Shown here: positions 44,184-52,755 of the stretch, piece by piece
How positions within the stretch are numbered: the first letter of the stretch is position 1
Layout: each line of letters opens with the position of its first letter
Notes under the pieces: model-generated
Told to the model about the DNA's origin: nothing
Databases searched by the model: none
Seen by the model: only the letters and a program-made list of their open reading frames with translations
Translations under genes and position numbers: made by a program
NCBI GenBank assembly: GCA_026419195.1
Contig: JANZZV010000013.1
Location: 1 to 54,017 of the forward strand
Direction of reading: 5' to 3'
Source of the DNA: Fervidobacterium sp.
GTDB lineage: Bacteria > Thermotogota > Thermotogae > Thermotogales > Fervidobacteriaceae
Length of the DNA: 54,017 nt

Positions 44184-46064
44184 TTGAGAGAGGAACGGAG
44201 AAGTAAGTTACTAAAATTAGAAACGGTATTGGACCGTACATTTTTGCGAAGTATGATTGGATATACGATAACCTTTTTGGTCGTATTAGTTTTGTTTTTT
44301 GCATTTGTTTTAAACTATTTTTACGAAAGTCAGATTAACTCGCTTACATCAAATTATTTAGCCCTACTTCACAGTCTTGAAAATCAGTATAAAATAGAGT
44401 TCTCAAAAGGATATGAAAGGCTTTTAGAAGAGTTTAAAGGTCTAAATATCGAGATAGAAAGGCAAGAATATACTGCCGAAGAGATTTTTGCAAAAGTGAA
44501 AGATATTATTCAAAGAACATACCCTATGCTCCAATCATTTGAAAAGATTGATAAAAAAGATTTAGAAGAAACTATGTACGGTTCCGTTCTAGAGAGCTAT
44601 CTTGTGGAAAATCCAAATAAAGTTGATTACTTAATATACAACATATACTTTGATGATTATTATACAAAGATTTTTTTGGTTAAGTTGAACGATAAAATAA
44701 TAACTGTGAAAATCAACACACCTTATTACCTAAGGATTTTCGAGACATTTCTGAATTTGAAAAGTTACAATAAGTTTATAGAGAGAATAAACTTGTTCAC
44801 AATTTCAAGAAATCAGATCAGCGTAATACATCAAAGCAAGCAGACGTATAAAGTTGGCGAGAATGAGGTTAAAAAGATTCAAAAAGACATTTATGAAAGT
44901 TACAGGAAATTTAGTACGAAAATTGCGAATAAATTCATATCCCATTTTAAGAAAGAAAACAACATTCCTATGCGGCAAGTACAAGGTACCAACAGTTCAA
45001 TAAGCGATTTTTACACCGTAAAAAAGGCTGATAAAGTTTATGCATATGTATTTTTGAATTTGTTAACTGGTAGAGAGATTGGTGACACAGTTATTGGCAG
45101 GGTGGTTCTCAACTTTTCGCAGATTACTACTACATTTTCCATAACTTTTACTATTCTCATGATCTTATCCATATTTACTTTGTTAGTTACAACAAAGAAG
45201 ACAAAGGCATTTGTTAAAGAACTTAGCACAACATTTTCCAAGTTGATTCAAAATATAAAAACCTTTAGCTATGAAAAGATATTTACGCTTGACACCCTTG
45301 ACTTTGAAAGTAGTGTTTTGGAGGTTCAAGAAATCTTAGAGGAATACACAAAGTTGGCACAAGAATTGACAGCAGCATATCAAGAACAAACGGCGCTTAC
45401 ACAACAACTTGAAGCATCTTACAAAGAGATTGAATACGCCCATAAGGAGCTTGAAAAGTCCTATCTTGAATTCGCAAGACAGCTGGCAATAATTGCTGAA
45501 AGTTATGACGAAAATACCGGTGCCCATATTCTAAGAGTAAGCAAGCTGACGAGTTTCATTGCAAGAAAACTTGGTTATCCCGAAGATTTCTGTGATAAAG
45601 TTGAAAAGTTCTCTCCTCTCCATGATATAGGAAAAGTACTTTGTCCAAAAGAAATTTTATTAAAAAACGGGCCACTTACAACTCAAGAATTTGAGATAAT
45701 GAAACTCCATACGATAAACGGCGCAAAACTAATAGGTGACAATCCAAACTTGGAGATTGCCAAAAATATAGCACTCCATCATCATGAAAAATACGACGGA
45801 ACCGGTTATCCGTTCGGTTTGTCAGGAGAAAGAATACCTATAGAAGCCAGAATAGTTGCTTTGGTTGATGTATACGACGCTCTCAGGTCTAACAGACCGT
45901 ACAAAAGAGCCTTTACTCATGAAGAAAGTATAAAAATACTTTTGCATGGTGATGGAAGAACAAAACCCGAACACTTTGATCCAGAAGTACTGAAGATATT
46001 CATAGAAAACGAAAAGTACATTAATGAGTTATGGAACAAAATAAGCGAAGGAAAAATAAACTAA
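44184..46064 (+). CDS. Membrane HD-GYP domain protein (putative c-di-GMP phosphodiesterase)
   Basis: 626 residues. Membrane helix at ~25-48, extracytoplasmic sensory region (~50-305), second helix at ~307-332, then a coiled coil and the HD-GYP domain from ~430: HDIGK, the HHHEKYDGTGYPFGLSG signature and DVYDALRSNRPYK. The metal and GYP residues are all present, so c-di-GMP hydrolysis is expected. No GGDEF or HAMP motif is clear. TTG start at 44184 after gggagg. Cotranscribed with the receiver and CheX-domain genes, it looks like the output arm of a small two-component/c-di-GMP system. Confidence 0.9.
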   Translation: MREERRSKLLKLETVLDRTFLRSMIGYTITFLVVLVLFFAFVLNYFYESQINSLTSNYLALLHSLENQYKIEFSKGYERLLEEFKGLNIEIERQEYTAEEIFAKVKDIIQRTYPMLQSFEKIDKKDLEETMYGSVLESYLVENPNKVDYLIYNIYFDDYYTKIFLVKLNDKIITVKINTPYYLRIFETFLNLKSYNKFIERINLFTISRNQISVIHQSKQTYKVGENEVKKIQKDIYESYRKFSTKIANKFISHFKKENNIPMRQVQGTNSSISDFYTVKKADKVYAYVFLNLLTGREIGDTVIGRVVLNFSQITTTFSITFTILMILSIFTLLVTTKKTKAFVKELSTTFSKLIQNIKTFSYEKIFTLDTLDFESSVLEVQEILEEYTKLAQELTAAYQEQTALTQQLEASYKEIEYAHKELEKSYLEFARQLAIIAESYDENTGAHILRVSKLTSFIARKLGYPEDFCDKVEKFSPLHDIGKVLCPKEILLKNGPLTTQEFEIMKLHTINGAKLIGDNPNLEIAKNIALHHHEKYDGTGYPFGLSGERIPIEARIVALVDVYDALRSNRPYKRAFTHEESIKILLHGDGRTKPEHFDPEVLKIFIENEKYINELWNKISEGKIN

Positions 46065-46104
46065 TGAAAATTAAGTTAAAAAATCGTCGCAGATTTCATG
46101 AAAA

Positions 46105-47301
46105 TTACCTTTTGAGTTCGTTATTATACTTTTTAATTCCTTCTCCAAGGATTTTCACTGCATCTGCCAATTTTTCTGCTTCGAGTACGTAAGCTATCCT
46201 TATCTCACTCATACCCGCACCGGGTGTGGCATAAAACCCGCTGAGAGGTGACACCATAGTTGTTTTACCATCCACGTTAAATTCCTTTAACATCCAGATG
46301 ATGAAGTCCTCAGCGTTTCCGACTGGTAACTTTGCTGACAAATAAAAAGCTCCCTCAGGTTTGTGAACCACAACTCCCGGGATTTCTTTCATTGCTTCAT
46401 AAGTAGCATCTCTTCTTTTTTGGTATTCTTCTCGAACTTGGTTTGTATATTCTTCTCCAAGTGTCAGTAAACCAATTGCACCAAATTGTGTCGTTTCAGC
46501 TGGGCAAAGTCTTGCTTGAGCAAATTTAAGCGCGTTTTTGTAAAATTCCTTATTTTTCGTAACAAATGTACCAATTCTTGCCCCACAGGCGCTGTATCTT
46601 TTCGAAACACTGTCAACCATTATCAATTGATCCTCTATACCATCAAAATGAAAGGCAGATATATGTTTTCTTCCATCGAAAGTAAACTCTCTATAAACTT
46701 CATCTGAAATTATCACAATATTGTGCTTTTTAGCAAAATCGATTATCTGTCTCATTTCTTCGTAAGTATAAACGGTACCGGTAGGATTAGATGGATTTGA
46801 AAATAGTATAGCCTTTGTTTTTGGAGTTAACACAGATTCAAATTTATCAACTGATGGGAGTCTGTAACCGTCCTCTGGATGTGCTGTTACAGGAACTAAC
46901 TTAACATTAAGATAAGATGCAAAACCAAGATAATTTGCGTAGAAAGGTTCTATTGTTATTACCTCATCACCCGGGTCACATACAACACCGAGTGCAAACA
47001 TAATTGCCTCACTTCCACCATTTGTGACTATGATATCATCTGGGGTAACGTGTATGTTGTGTCTTTGGTAATATTTAGAAAATGCCTCCCTCAACTCGGG
47101 CAGTCCTTGGGAATGTGTGTAAGCAACAACTTCAGGTTTGTATTTCTCAATGTATTCGTACCAGACATTTGGAGTCTTAATATCAGGTTGTCCAATGTTA
47201 AGATAATAAATATGTATCCCCCTTTTCTTGGCTTCATCTGCGTATGGTACAAGTCTTCTTATCGGGCTTGCGGGAGTTTCTATCGCTCTTTTCGATACCA
47301 T
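46105..47301 (-). CDS. PLP-dependent aminotransferase class I/II (aspartate aminotransferase-like)
   Basis: 398 residues of fold type I. The Schiff-base lysine is Lys234 in SVSKRYSACGARIG; SNPSNPTGTVY (cofactor-binding Asn), ISDEVYREF and a C-terminal Arg in GMSEIRIAYV (substrate carboxylate) complete the site. N-terminal YLNIGQPD is typical of AspAT subgroup Ib. It could transfer from aspartate, glutamate or aromatic amino acids; aspartate is the best guess. The ATG follows gaggagga. Convergent with the HD-GYP gene; no clear terminator in the 40-bp gap. Confidence 0.9.
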   Translation of the reverse strand: MVSKRAIETPASPIRRLVPYADEAKKRGIHIYYLNIGQPDIKTPNVWYEYIEKYKPEVVAYTHSQGLPELREAFSKYYQRHNIHVTPDDIIVTNGGSEAIMFALGVVCDPGDEVITIEPFYANYLGFASYLNVKLVPVTAHPEDGYRLPSVDKFESVLTPKTKAILFSNPSNPTGTVYTYEEMRQIIDFAKKHNIVIISDEVYREFTFDGRKHISAFHFDGIEDQLIMVDSVSKRYSACGARIGTFVTKNKEFYKNALKFAQARLCPAETTQFGAIGLLTLGEEYTNQVREEYQKRRDATYEAMKEIPGVVVHKPEGAFYLSAKLPVGNAEDFIIWMLKEFNVDGKTTMVSPLSGFYATPGAGMSEIRIAYVLEAEKLADAVKILGEGIKKYNNELKR

Positions 47302-47625
47302 TTTAATTCCTCCTCTTTTGATTGATACACATCATCTATGAAAATACCACTAAAATACCACTCAATCGGAAATCCACTAATCTCTCAATAAAAATTGAGA
47401 CGCAACCATCTGAAAAACGCATAATAAATTCTAGATACATAAATAACCAGCTAAAATATTCAAATGTGCATTAACTACTGACAGCTGTTTTGTGTTCATT
47501 TACCGTAATTAGCATTCTTAAACAATGGTGATGCTCAACCATAATTCTGAATTAATATCTTAATTTTACCAATTGCTTCTTTTTGATTTTCTTAGCAAAT
47601 TCAAAAGCAAAATACACATTTCATT
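47302..47625. other. Intergenic region with small repeats, likely aminotransferase control region
   Basis: No gene is visible. The sequence has an exact tandem 11-bp repeat (aaaataccact twice, 47341-47362) and an inverted repeat tctcaat-AAAA-attgaga (47383-47400), 40-100 bp upstream of the aminotransferase start; either could be an operator. I see no clear -10/-35 pair. Confidence 0.5.
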
Positions 47626-48243
47626 TTAAAGATATTCCACATAAACTACCTGTGTACTCTCGACTTCCTCAAGTTCAACTGGTTTTTGGCAAATTATCTC
47701 AAGATAAGCATATTCTTCTGTGTAAGAAATATCAAGTATATTAACTCCCATATAGCTCAGCGATTGCATTTTTTTACCATACGAATGAAAATCTATCTTC
47801 AATTTTTGCTTGTATGCTCTCTTTTTCAGTTGTATACTTTTTGTTTCAACCGCTTTATCTATAGTCACTTGAACGGCTTTTGAATAAGCATCTATCAGTC
47901 CACGAACACCAAGCTTTACACCGCCGAAATACCTTGAGACAACGGCTGCAACGTTAAGCAAATTATTCTTGCGGAGTGTGTTAAGTATTGGCAATCCAGC
48001 TGTCCCAGGTGGTTCTTTTCCATCAGAATAATACTCAACAACGTTATCTGAGCTAATATTTAATATTCTATAAGCTGTACAATTGTGAGTTGCATCTTGG
48101 TATTTTTTAGATATCTTTGAGATGAATTCCCTTGCATCTGTTTCATTTTCAGCAAAAGAGATAGTTGCAATAAAAACAGATCTCTCTACATTTATCTTCT
48201 CTTCAATGATGCCTTTAATTGTTTTGAACATCTCCGTTGGCAT
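47626..48243 (-). CDS. yigZ: YigZ/IMPACT family protein
   Basis: 205 residues. The N-terminal UPF0029/IMPACT domain is clear: RSVFIATI, THNCTAYRI, DGKEPPGTAG, AAVVSRYFGGVKLGVRGLIDAYSKA. The C-terminal ~70 residues fit the small ferredoxin-like domain of the family. Bacterial function is uncertain (a regulatory or ribosome-associated role has been suggested). I prefer the ATG at 48243; a longer TTG start at 48276 would place the aaggagg site inside the gene. The SD to ATG distance, 12 bases, is long. Confidence 0.88.
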   Translation of the reverse strand: MPTEMFKTIKGIIEEKINVERSVFIATISFAENETDAREFISKISKKYQDATHNCTAYRILNISSDNVVEYYSDGKEPPGTAGLPILNTLRKNNLLNVAAVVSRYFGGVKLGVRGLIDAYSKAVQVTIDKAVETKSIQLKKRAYKQKLKIDFHSYGKKMQSLSYMGVNILDISYTEEYAYLEIICQKPVELEEVESTQVVYVEYL

Positions 48244-48256
48244 TATTGAAATAATC

Positions 48257-48294
48257 CTCCTTAACTTTGGTGACAATTAACTAAACTTAAGGAG
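48257..48294 (-). promoter_or_regulatory. Inverted repeat that can hide the yigZ Shine-Dalgarno
   Basis: On the minus strand CTCCTTAA (plus 48287-48294) can pair with TTAAGGAG (48257-48264), the core of the yigZ ribosome binding site, in a 22-base loop. Could control translation. Confidence 0.35.
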
Positions 48295-48342
48295 TTAAAC
48301 AACTGGATAGAGCTTTTTCGATCTATTCCATTGTTCTTGAAT

Positions 48343-48351
48343 ATTATACCA
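48343..48351 (-). promoter_or_regulatory. Extended -10 promoter of yigZ
   Basis: TGG-TATAAT on the minus strand, with a leader of ~95 bases to the ATG. Confidence 0.5.
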
Positions 48352-48394
48352 TTAATGTCCTTATAAAGTATGTCTTAAATTTTCGTACAAAATT

Positions 48395-48416
48395 AAAAAG
48401 TGCCCAACAGGGCACC
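48395..48416 (-). terminator. Terminator of glpX
   Basis: On the minus strand gtgccc-tgtt-gggcac followed by T5, just after the glpX stop. Confidence 0.8.
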
Positions 48417-48424
48417 TTTTCAGC

Positions 48425-49432
48425 TCACAGTTTTTTTAACCCATTCAGATATTTTATTTCACCAGTACTCTTCAATGGTATCGTTTTGTATGTCATATTG
48501 TGTTGTGCTATTATACGTCTTATTGTTCTCGTTTTTGATCTCATGACAATTGATTCTGTTATAGCTGTATTCTTGTAAAATTTTACTCCTTTAAGCATAT
48601 CTCCGTCGGTTACGCCAGTTGCCGAAAAAATAACATTATCTGACTTTATCAAGTCATCTGTTTTATATACTTTCTCTAAGTTGTATCCTTGCTCTGTCAA
48701 TTTAATCTTCTCAGTTTCGTCGAGTGGCCACAGTTTAACTTGAATTTCACCACCAAGCGATTTTAAAGCAGCAGCTGCCAACAAGGCTTCAGGAGAACCA
48801 CCGATACCGATGTATATATCTACGTTGCTTTCTGGAAGGGCAGTCGCAATTGCGGCTGCTATGTCTCCATCACTTATCAGCTTGATTCTGGCGCCGACCT
48901 TTCTTATTTCATCAATTATTTCTCTATGTCTATCTCTGTTAAGTACAACACAGGTCAGTTCGGAAATTTCCATTCCAAGAATCGCTGCCGCTACTCGTAA
49001 GTTTTCCCTTATAGATGCATTTATATCTAATTTCCCTGCTAATTCAGGTCCTACTGCAAGCTTGTAAGAATAGTAAGTCGGCAGATACTCAATTGCACCT
49101 TTCTCAGTTGCTGCAATTACACTTATAGCGTTTGGAAGCCCATATGCTACAAGTCTTGTTCCATCTATAGGGTCAACAGCAATATCTAATTCTGGATCAT
49201 CTTCTGCCCATCTTCCGACTTGTTCACCTATATAAAGCATGGGTGCTTTATCCTTCTCACCCTCGCCAAGCACCACGGTCCCTTTCATCTCGATATAATC
49301 AAGCATACCTCTCATTGCATCAGATGCTGCTTTATCAACAATCTCCTTATCACCCCTTCCGAGATACCTACTTGCCATCAGTGCAGCTGCTTCCGTAACT
49401 CTCACAAGCTCTAACGTAATCTCTTTTTCCAT
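48425..49432 (-). CDS. glpX: Fructose-1,6-bisphosphatase, class II
   Basis: 335 residues. Gluconeogenic step from fructose 1,6-bisphosphate to fructose 6-phosphate. The Li+-sensitive phosphatase motifs are present: GEGEKDKAPMLYIGE, DIAVDPIDGT with metal ligands, ISDGDIAAAI and GIGGSPEA. Length is standard. The ATG follows gggggtg. With a sugar importer and amylase nearby, it provides the reverse flux of glycolysis when sugars are scarce; there is no direct operon link. Confidence 0.96.
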   Translation of the reverse strand: MEKEITLELVRVTEAAALMASRYLGRGDKEIVDKAASDAMRGMLDYIEMKGTVVLGEGEKDKAPMLYIGEQVGRWAEDDPELDIAVDPIDGTRLVAYGLPNAISVIAATEKGAIEYLPTYYSYKLAVGPELAGKLDINASIRENLRVAAAILGMEISELTCVVLNRDRHREIIDEIRKVGARIKLISDGDIAAAIATALPESNVDIYIGIGGSPEALLAAAALKSLGGEIQVKLWPLDETEKIKLTEQGYNLEKVYKTDDLIKSDNVIFSATGVTDGDMLKGVKFYKNTAITESIVMRSKTRTIRRIIAQHNMTYKTIPLKSTGEIKYLNGLKKL

Positions 49433-49839
49433 CGTGCCACCCCCTTCTCATGCTTTCACAATCATTTTACCACTTAGATAATTTTAATAGAATTGTTACA
49501 AATCATAGGATACTATTGCATGATTAAAGAAGAAAAAGTATAGTTGATAATGGAAAATTTTTGAAAAGAATTTACACGTTAAAACCTAAAATTTTCTATT
49601 CTTGCTCTCTTGAAGAGAATTAGTCAAGAAACATTTTCAGACTTACAAAACTAATGTTATAAAGATATTGAAATTGACCTGGTTTGGGGTTAGATAACCA
49701 AATTGTAGCTGCTAGCAAAGTATCAGCGGATAATAATTATGCTAATGTAAGGAGGTTTAGCAAAAAATAATACCTTTAGGTAAGCTCGTATTGGAGAGTT
49801 ATGTCTCGGATACAAAATAAATTTCCAATACGCATAATT
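49433..49839. other. Intergenic region without a recognisable gene
   Basis: About 400 bp, AT-rich. It holds the glpX upstream region, a taaggaggt sequence at ~49748 on the plus strand with no reading frame after it, and an inverted repeat (cgtattgga 49787-49795, tccaatacg 49824-49832). The orphan ribosome binding site may be a leftover of a lost gene. Confidence 0.4.
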
Positions 49840-50406
49840 TCACTTATTATTTCGAAAATCGTTGATTATTTCTATGTTTAAATCAATAAGTGTTACTTGG
49901 TTCCGATAACTTGTCTTTGTAAAATAGTATCCATCAGAATTACGGGTTATCGGGATAGGAGCTGTAATGGCGCATTCTTGAAACGGTTCTGCAGGAATAA
50001 CACAATAGAAAGGGAACATTTGACTTATCATCCAAGCCTTCTTCTTATCATCTGTTACGATAATCTTTACACCTTTTTTTTCAAATGCTCGAAGCCTTTT
50101 TAAATCAAAATCAGCTATATAGTCAACCAATTGTCCTTGACGCTGAATTTTATCATTTATTAACAAAATGTGCTTTTTTCTCGGATTTATGCCAGCATTT
50201 ACCAAATCACGCTCGTTGATATTTTTCCCAACGATTACATCCGCTGACTTAAGTTCAAGGTTGAATTCTACCGCTAACCTTTTGATATCATTTCCATCAA
50301 AATGAACAACAGCCAAAGTAACGACTCTTTTGTATTCCCTATTCTTCAGTGCAAACTTCTTTATCAGGATTTTAAACAGATTAATAAGTTCACTGAATTT
50401 AGACAT
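49840..50406 (-). CDS. Hypothetical protein of unknown family
   Basis: 188 residues. Basic N-terminal helix (ELINLFKILIKKFALK), no signal peptide, then a compact alpha/beta pattern: VVTLAVVHFDGNDIKRLAVEF, SADVIVGKNINERDLVNAGINPRKKHILLIND, KKGVKIIVTDDKKKAW. The order of strands ending in Asp and Asn suggests a Rossmann-like or NYN/PIN-like fold but I do not recognise it. It follows the NlpC/P60 gene by 12 bp and is probably cotranscribed. The ATG has a weak agtgaga ribosome binding site, consistent with coupling. Function unknown. Confidence 0.7.
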   Translation of the reverse strand: MSKFSELINLFKILIKKFALKNREYKRVVTLAVVHFDGNDIKRLAVEFNLELKSADVIVGKNINERDLVNAGINPRKKHILLINDKIQRQGQLVDYIADFDLKRLRAFEKKGVKIIVTDDKKKAWMISQMFPFYCVIPAEPFQECAITAPIPITRNSDGYYFTKTSYRNQVTLIDLNIEIINDFRNNK

Positions 50407-50418
50407 ATTTATATTTTC

Positions 50419-50979
50419 TCACTTAGTCTTATTTTTTGACTGTGTATTCGGTTGCTCTACAACTACCAAAATCCTGCCAAGAGCGTATTTTCTCGCTGAT
50501 AGCAAAAAGATTGGTTTTCTATCTACCTTATTTTGAAGAAGTCCATCAGACATTTCTGCTGCGTCCCAAACCCAAATATTACCGTATTCATCAATTGTCT
50601 CAAACACGGTAACATGGTCAAAAGTTCCATCTTCATTCATATCTAAAAAAATCAAGTCGCCTTTTTTCAAATCTTTCACGTCTTTGAGTGGTTTCGTATT
50701 GTATTTATAAAGATTATCAGCTGTAACATCTAAAACCAACGAACCTTTGTAGACGAATTTTTTAAAACCAAGTTTGTTGAGTATGTATACTACTAGTCCA
50801 CTGCAATCAATACCAAATTCATTTGTTCCTCCCCAAACGTATGGTGTATTTTTTAAGCTTGTTAAGAATTGAAACATGCGTTCTATTTCAGAAGCTGTGA
50901 GCTCTCTTGTTGTAAACGAAAAAACACCAACAGACAACATTATACTGAGTATGATCAGTATTTTGATAAAAGATTTCAT
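50419..50979 (-). CDS. Exported NlpC/P60 family cell-wall peptidase
   Basis: 186 residues. Signal peptide (IKILIILSIMLSVGVFS). The papain-like catalytic Cys59 is in YVWGGTNEFGIDCSGLV and His122 in TFDHVTVF; the third polar residue is likely in the WVWDAAE segment. NlpC/P60 enzymes split gamma-D-Glu-diamino acid bonds of stem peptides. No separate binding domain, so it is the minimal form. aaggag precedes the ATG. Transcribed divergently from asnS. Confidence 0.9.
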   Translation of the reverse strand: MKSFIKILIILSIMLSVGVFSFTTRELTASEIERMFQFLTSLKNTPYVWGGTNEFGIDCSGLVVYILNKLGFKKFVYKGSLVLDVTADNLYKYNTKPLKDVKDLKKGDLIFLDMNEDGTFDHVTVFETIDEYGNIWVWDAAEMSDGLLQNKVDRKPIFLLSARKYALGRILVVVEQPNTQSKNKTK

Positions 50980-51019
50980 AAATCAAAACTCCTTTCTGAT
51001 GAAATTGAAATCATCATAT

Positions 51020-51028
51020 ATTATACCA
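51020..51028 (-). promoter_or_regulatory. Extended -10 promoter of the NlpC/P60 gene
   Basis: TGG-TATAAT on the minus strand, ~40 bp before the ATG. Confidence 0.55.
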
Positions 51029-51085
51029 AAGATTCCTTACTTACTCCAGCTGAATTCTTAATACTTTTCTTTTTTTACTTACCTA

Positions 51086-51094
51086 TGGTATAAT
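51086..51094 (+). promoter_or_regulatory. Extended -10 promoter of asnS
   Basis: TGG-TATAAT, 54 bp before the asnS ATG; -35 weak. No T-box or other leader structure was recognised. Confidence 0.55.
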
Positions 51095-51148
51095 CTTGGT
51101 AGTCTGATTCCAAATCATTAGCGCAATTTTTCAAAGGAGGTCAAGTAG

Positions 51149-52447
51149 ATGGAGTGGGTGTATATAAAGGATTTAAAAAAGTTTATTGAAAAAGAAATAG
51201 AGTTAAGAGGTTGGGTAAGAAGGAAAAGATCGAGTGGTAAAATTGGATTTATAGAAATGAGAGACGGCACTGGATTTGTCCAAGTTGTAGTCGAAAAATC
51301 AACAGTTGGTGATGAGGACTTTGAAAAGGCTGACAAACTCAGATTAGAATCTTCCGTAATTATTCATGGAAAAGTCAGAAGTGATGAAAGGGCACCTGGG
51401 GGTGTCGAAGTACTCGCTACTAAAGTCATACCTGTTCAAACACCACAGGAAGATTTTCCTATTCAAAAGCCTGATCATAGCATAGAATACTTAATGGAAA
51501 ACAGGCACCTTTGGTTAAGGGCGAAAAGACAATTTCATATACTGAAAATAAGAGATGCCGTCATAAAAGCCATAAGAAAATTCTATTGGGAGAGAGATTT
51601 TGTACAAGTAGATACGCCTATATTTACAGGTGCCATTGGTGAAACAGCAGGTAATTTATTTGAGGTTGACTATTTTGATTATGGAAAAGTTTATTTAACT
51701 CAAACTGGACAACTATACCTCGAGGCAGCTTGTATGGCACTTGGAAAAGTTTTTAATCTTGGACCAACATTCAGAGCTGAAAAATCAAAAACAAGGAGAC
51801 ATCTTATAGAATTTTGGATGAACGAAGCAGAAGTTGCCTATTATGAACACGAAGATAACGTGAAACTTCAGGAGGACTTAGTGTATTACATAGTGCAATA
51901 CGTTTTAAACAACGCATACGAAGATCTCTTAGCTATTGGCAGAGATGTTTCGAAACTTGAAAAAGTACAAAAACCATTTCCGAGGATGACTTATACAGAA
52001 GCAATTAATTTCCTGCAAAAGCATGGCTTTGATATTAAATGGGGCGATGACTTTGGAGGGGATGAAGAAACAGCTCTTGCTAACCAATTCGATAGTCCAC
52101 TTTTTGTGACACATTATCCAAGACAAGCAAAAGCATTTTACATGCAACCAGATCCGACAAATCCCGCTGTGGTATTATGTGACGATCTTCTTGCACCAGA
52201 AGGATACGGCGAAATAATTGGTGCTTCGCAACGTATACATGATTACGATTTATTGGTTGAACGTCTCAAAGAACATAACTTGCCAGTTGAAAAATATGAC
52301 TGGTATCTCGATTTGAGAAAATTTGGAAGTGTTCCACACAGTGGCTTTGGCTTGGGAGTTGAAAGAACAATTGCCTGGATTGCTGGATTAGAGCACATAA
52401 GAGAAGCCATACCATTTGCAAGGACTCTTTATAGAGTTCATCCATAA
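51149..52447 (+). CDS. asnS: Asparaginyl-tRNA synthetase
   Basis: 432 residues, the compact class IIb form. N-terminal OB-fold (IELRGWVRRKRSSGKIGFIEMRD) then the catalytic domain: VDTPIFT, the AsnRS-type GAIGETAGNLFEV and YLTQTGQLYLEA, motif 2 FRAEKSKTRRHLIEFW, and motif 3 GFGLGVERTIAWIAGL, ending FARTLYRVHP. The GETAGNLF stretch separates it from AspRS. Strong aaaggaggt site. Its presence means Asn-tRNA can be made directly. Confidence 0.94.
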   Translation: MEWVYIKDLKKFIEKEIELRGWVRRKRSSGKIGFIEMRDGTGFVQVVVEKSTVGDEDFEKADKLRLESSVIIHGKVRSDERAPGGVEVLATKVIPVQTPQEDFPIQKPDHSIEYLMENRHLWLRAKRQFHILKIRDAVIKAIRKFYWERDFVQVDTPIFTGAIGETAGNLFEVDYFDYGKVYLTQTGQLYLEAACMALGKVFNLGPTFRAEKSKTRRHLIEFWMNEAEVAYYEHEDNVKLQEDLVYYIVQYVLNNAYEDLLAIGRDVSKLEKVQKPFPRMTYTEAINFLQKHGFDIKWGDDFGGDEETALANQFDSPLFVTHYPRQAKAFYMQPDPTNPAVVLCDDLLAPEGYGEIIGASQRIHDYDLLVERLKEHNLPVEKYDWYLDLRKFGSVPHSGFGLGVERTIAWIAGLEHIREAIPFARTLYRVHP

Positions 52448-52470
52448 ACTGATTGATTTGGAGAGAGAAT

Positions 52471-52749
52471 ATGCTTTGGTATGTACTAATCGTATTTTTT
52501 GCTGGATTCTTTCTTGGAAAATTTGTGAAAACTCAATGGATTGGTAAGTACAAGCTTGTACTTGTGCTTACCTTTCTCTTACTATTTACACTTGGTTTAG
52601 AGATAGGATCTAACGAAGAACTCTTTAAGAAAATAGACGAAATTATATTGTATGGATTTTTAATTGCATCATTTGGAAGTCTTGGTAGCTTTGTCACAGG
52701 GTACCTTTTAGAAAGGCTTGCCCTAAGTAAAAAAAAGATGGAGGGCTAA
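52471..52749 (+). CDS. lysO: Lysine exporter LysO, N-terminal part as a separate gene
   Basis: 92 residues, three membrane helices (about 2-18, 23-40 and 56-80), with TLGLEIGSNEEL matching the first half of LysO (DUF340, YbjE). In E. coli LysO is a single ~300-residue protein; here it is divided. ATG 52471 follows ggagaga; an upstream in-frame ATG at 52453 lies just before that site. The stop is 6 bp before the next gene, which carries the second half. Confidence 0.8.
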   Translation: MLWYVLIVFFAGFFLGKFVKTQWIGKYKLVLVLTFLLLFTLGLEIGSNEELFKKIDEIILYGFLIASFGSLGSFVTGYLLERLALSKKKMEG

Positions 52750-52755
52750 AGACAA

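Noticed and set aside
49680-49705. Possible tRNA-like hairpin tttgg...ccaaa
   Set aside because: No cloverleaf, no anticodon arm or T-loop sequence nearby.
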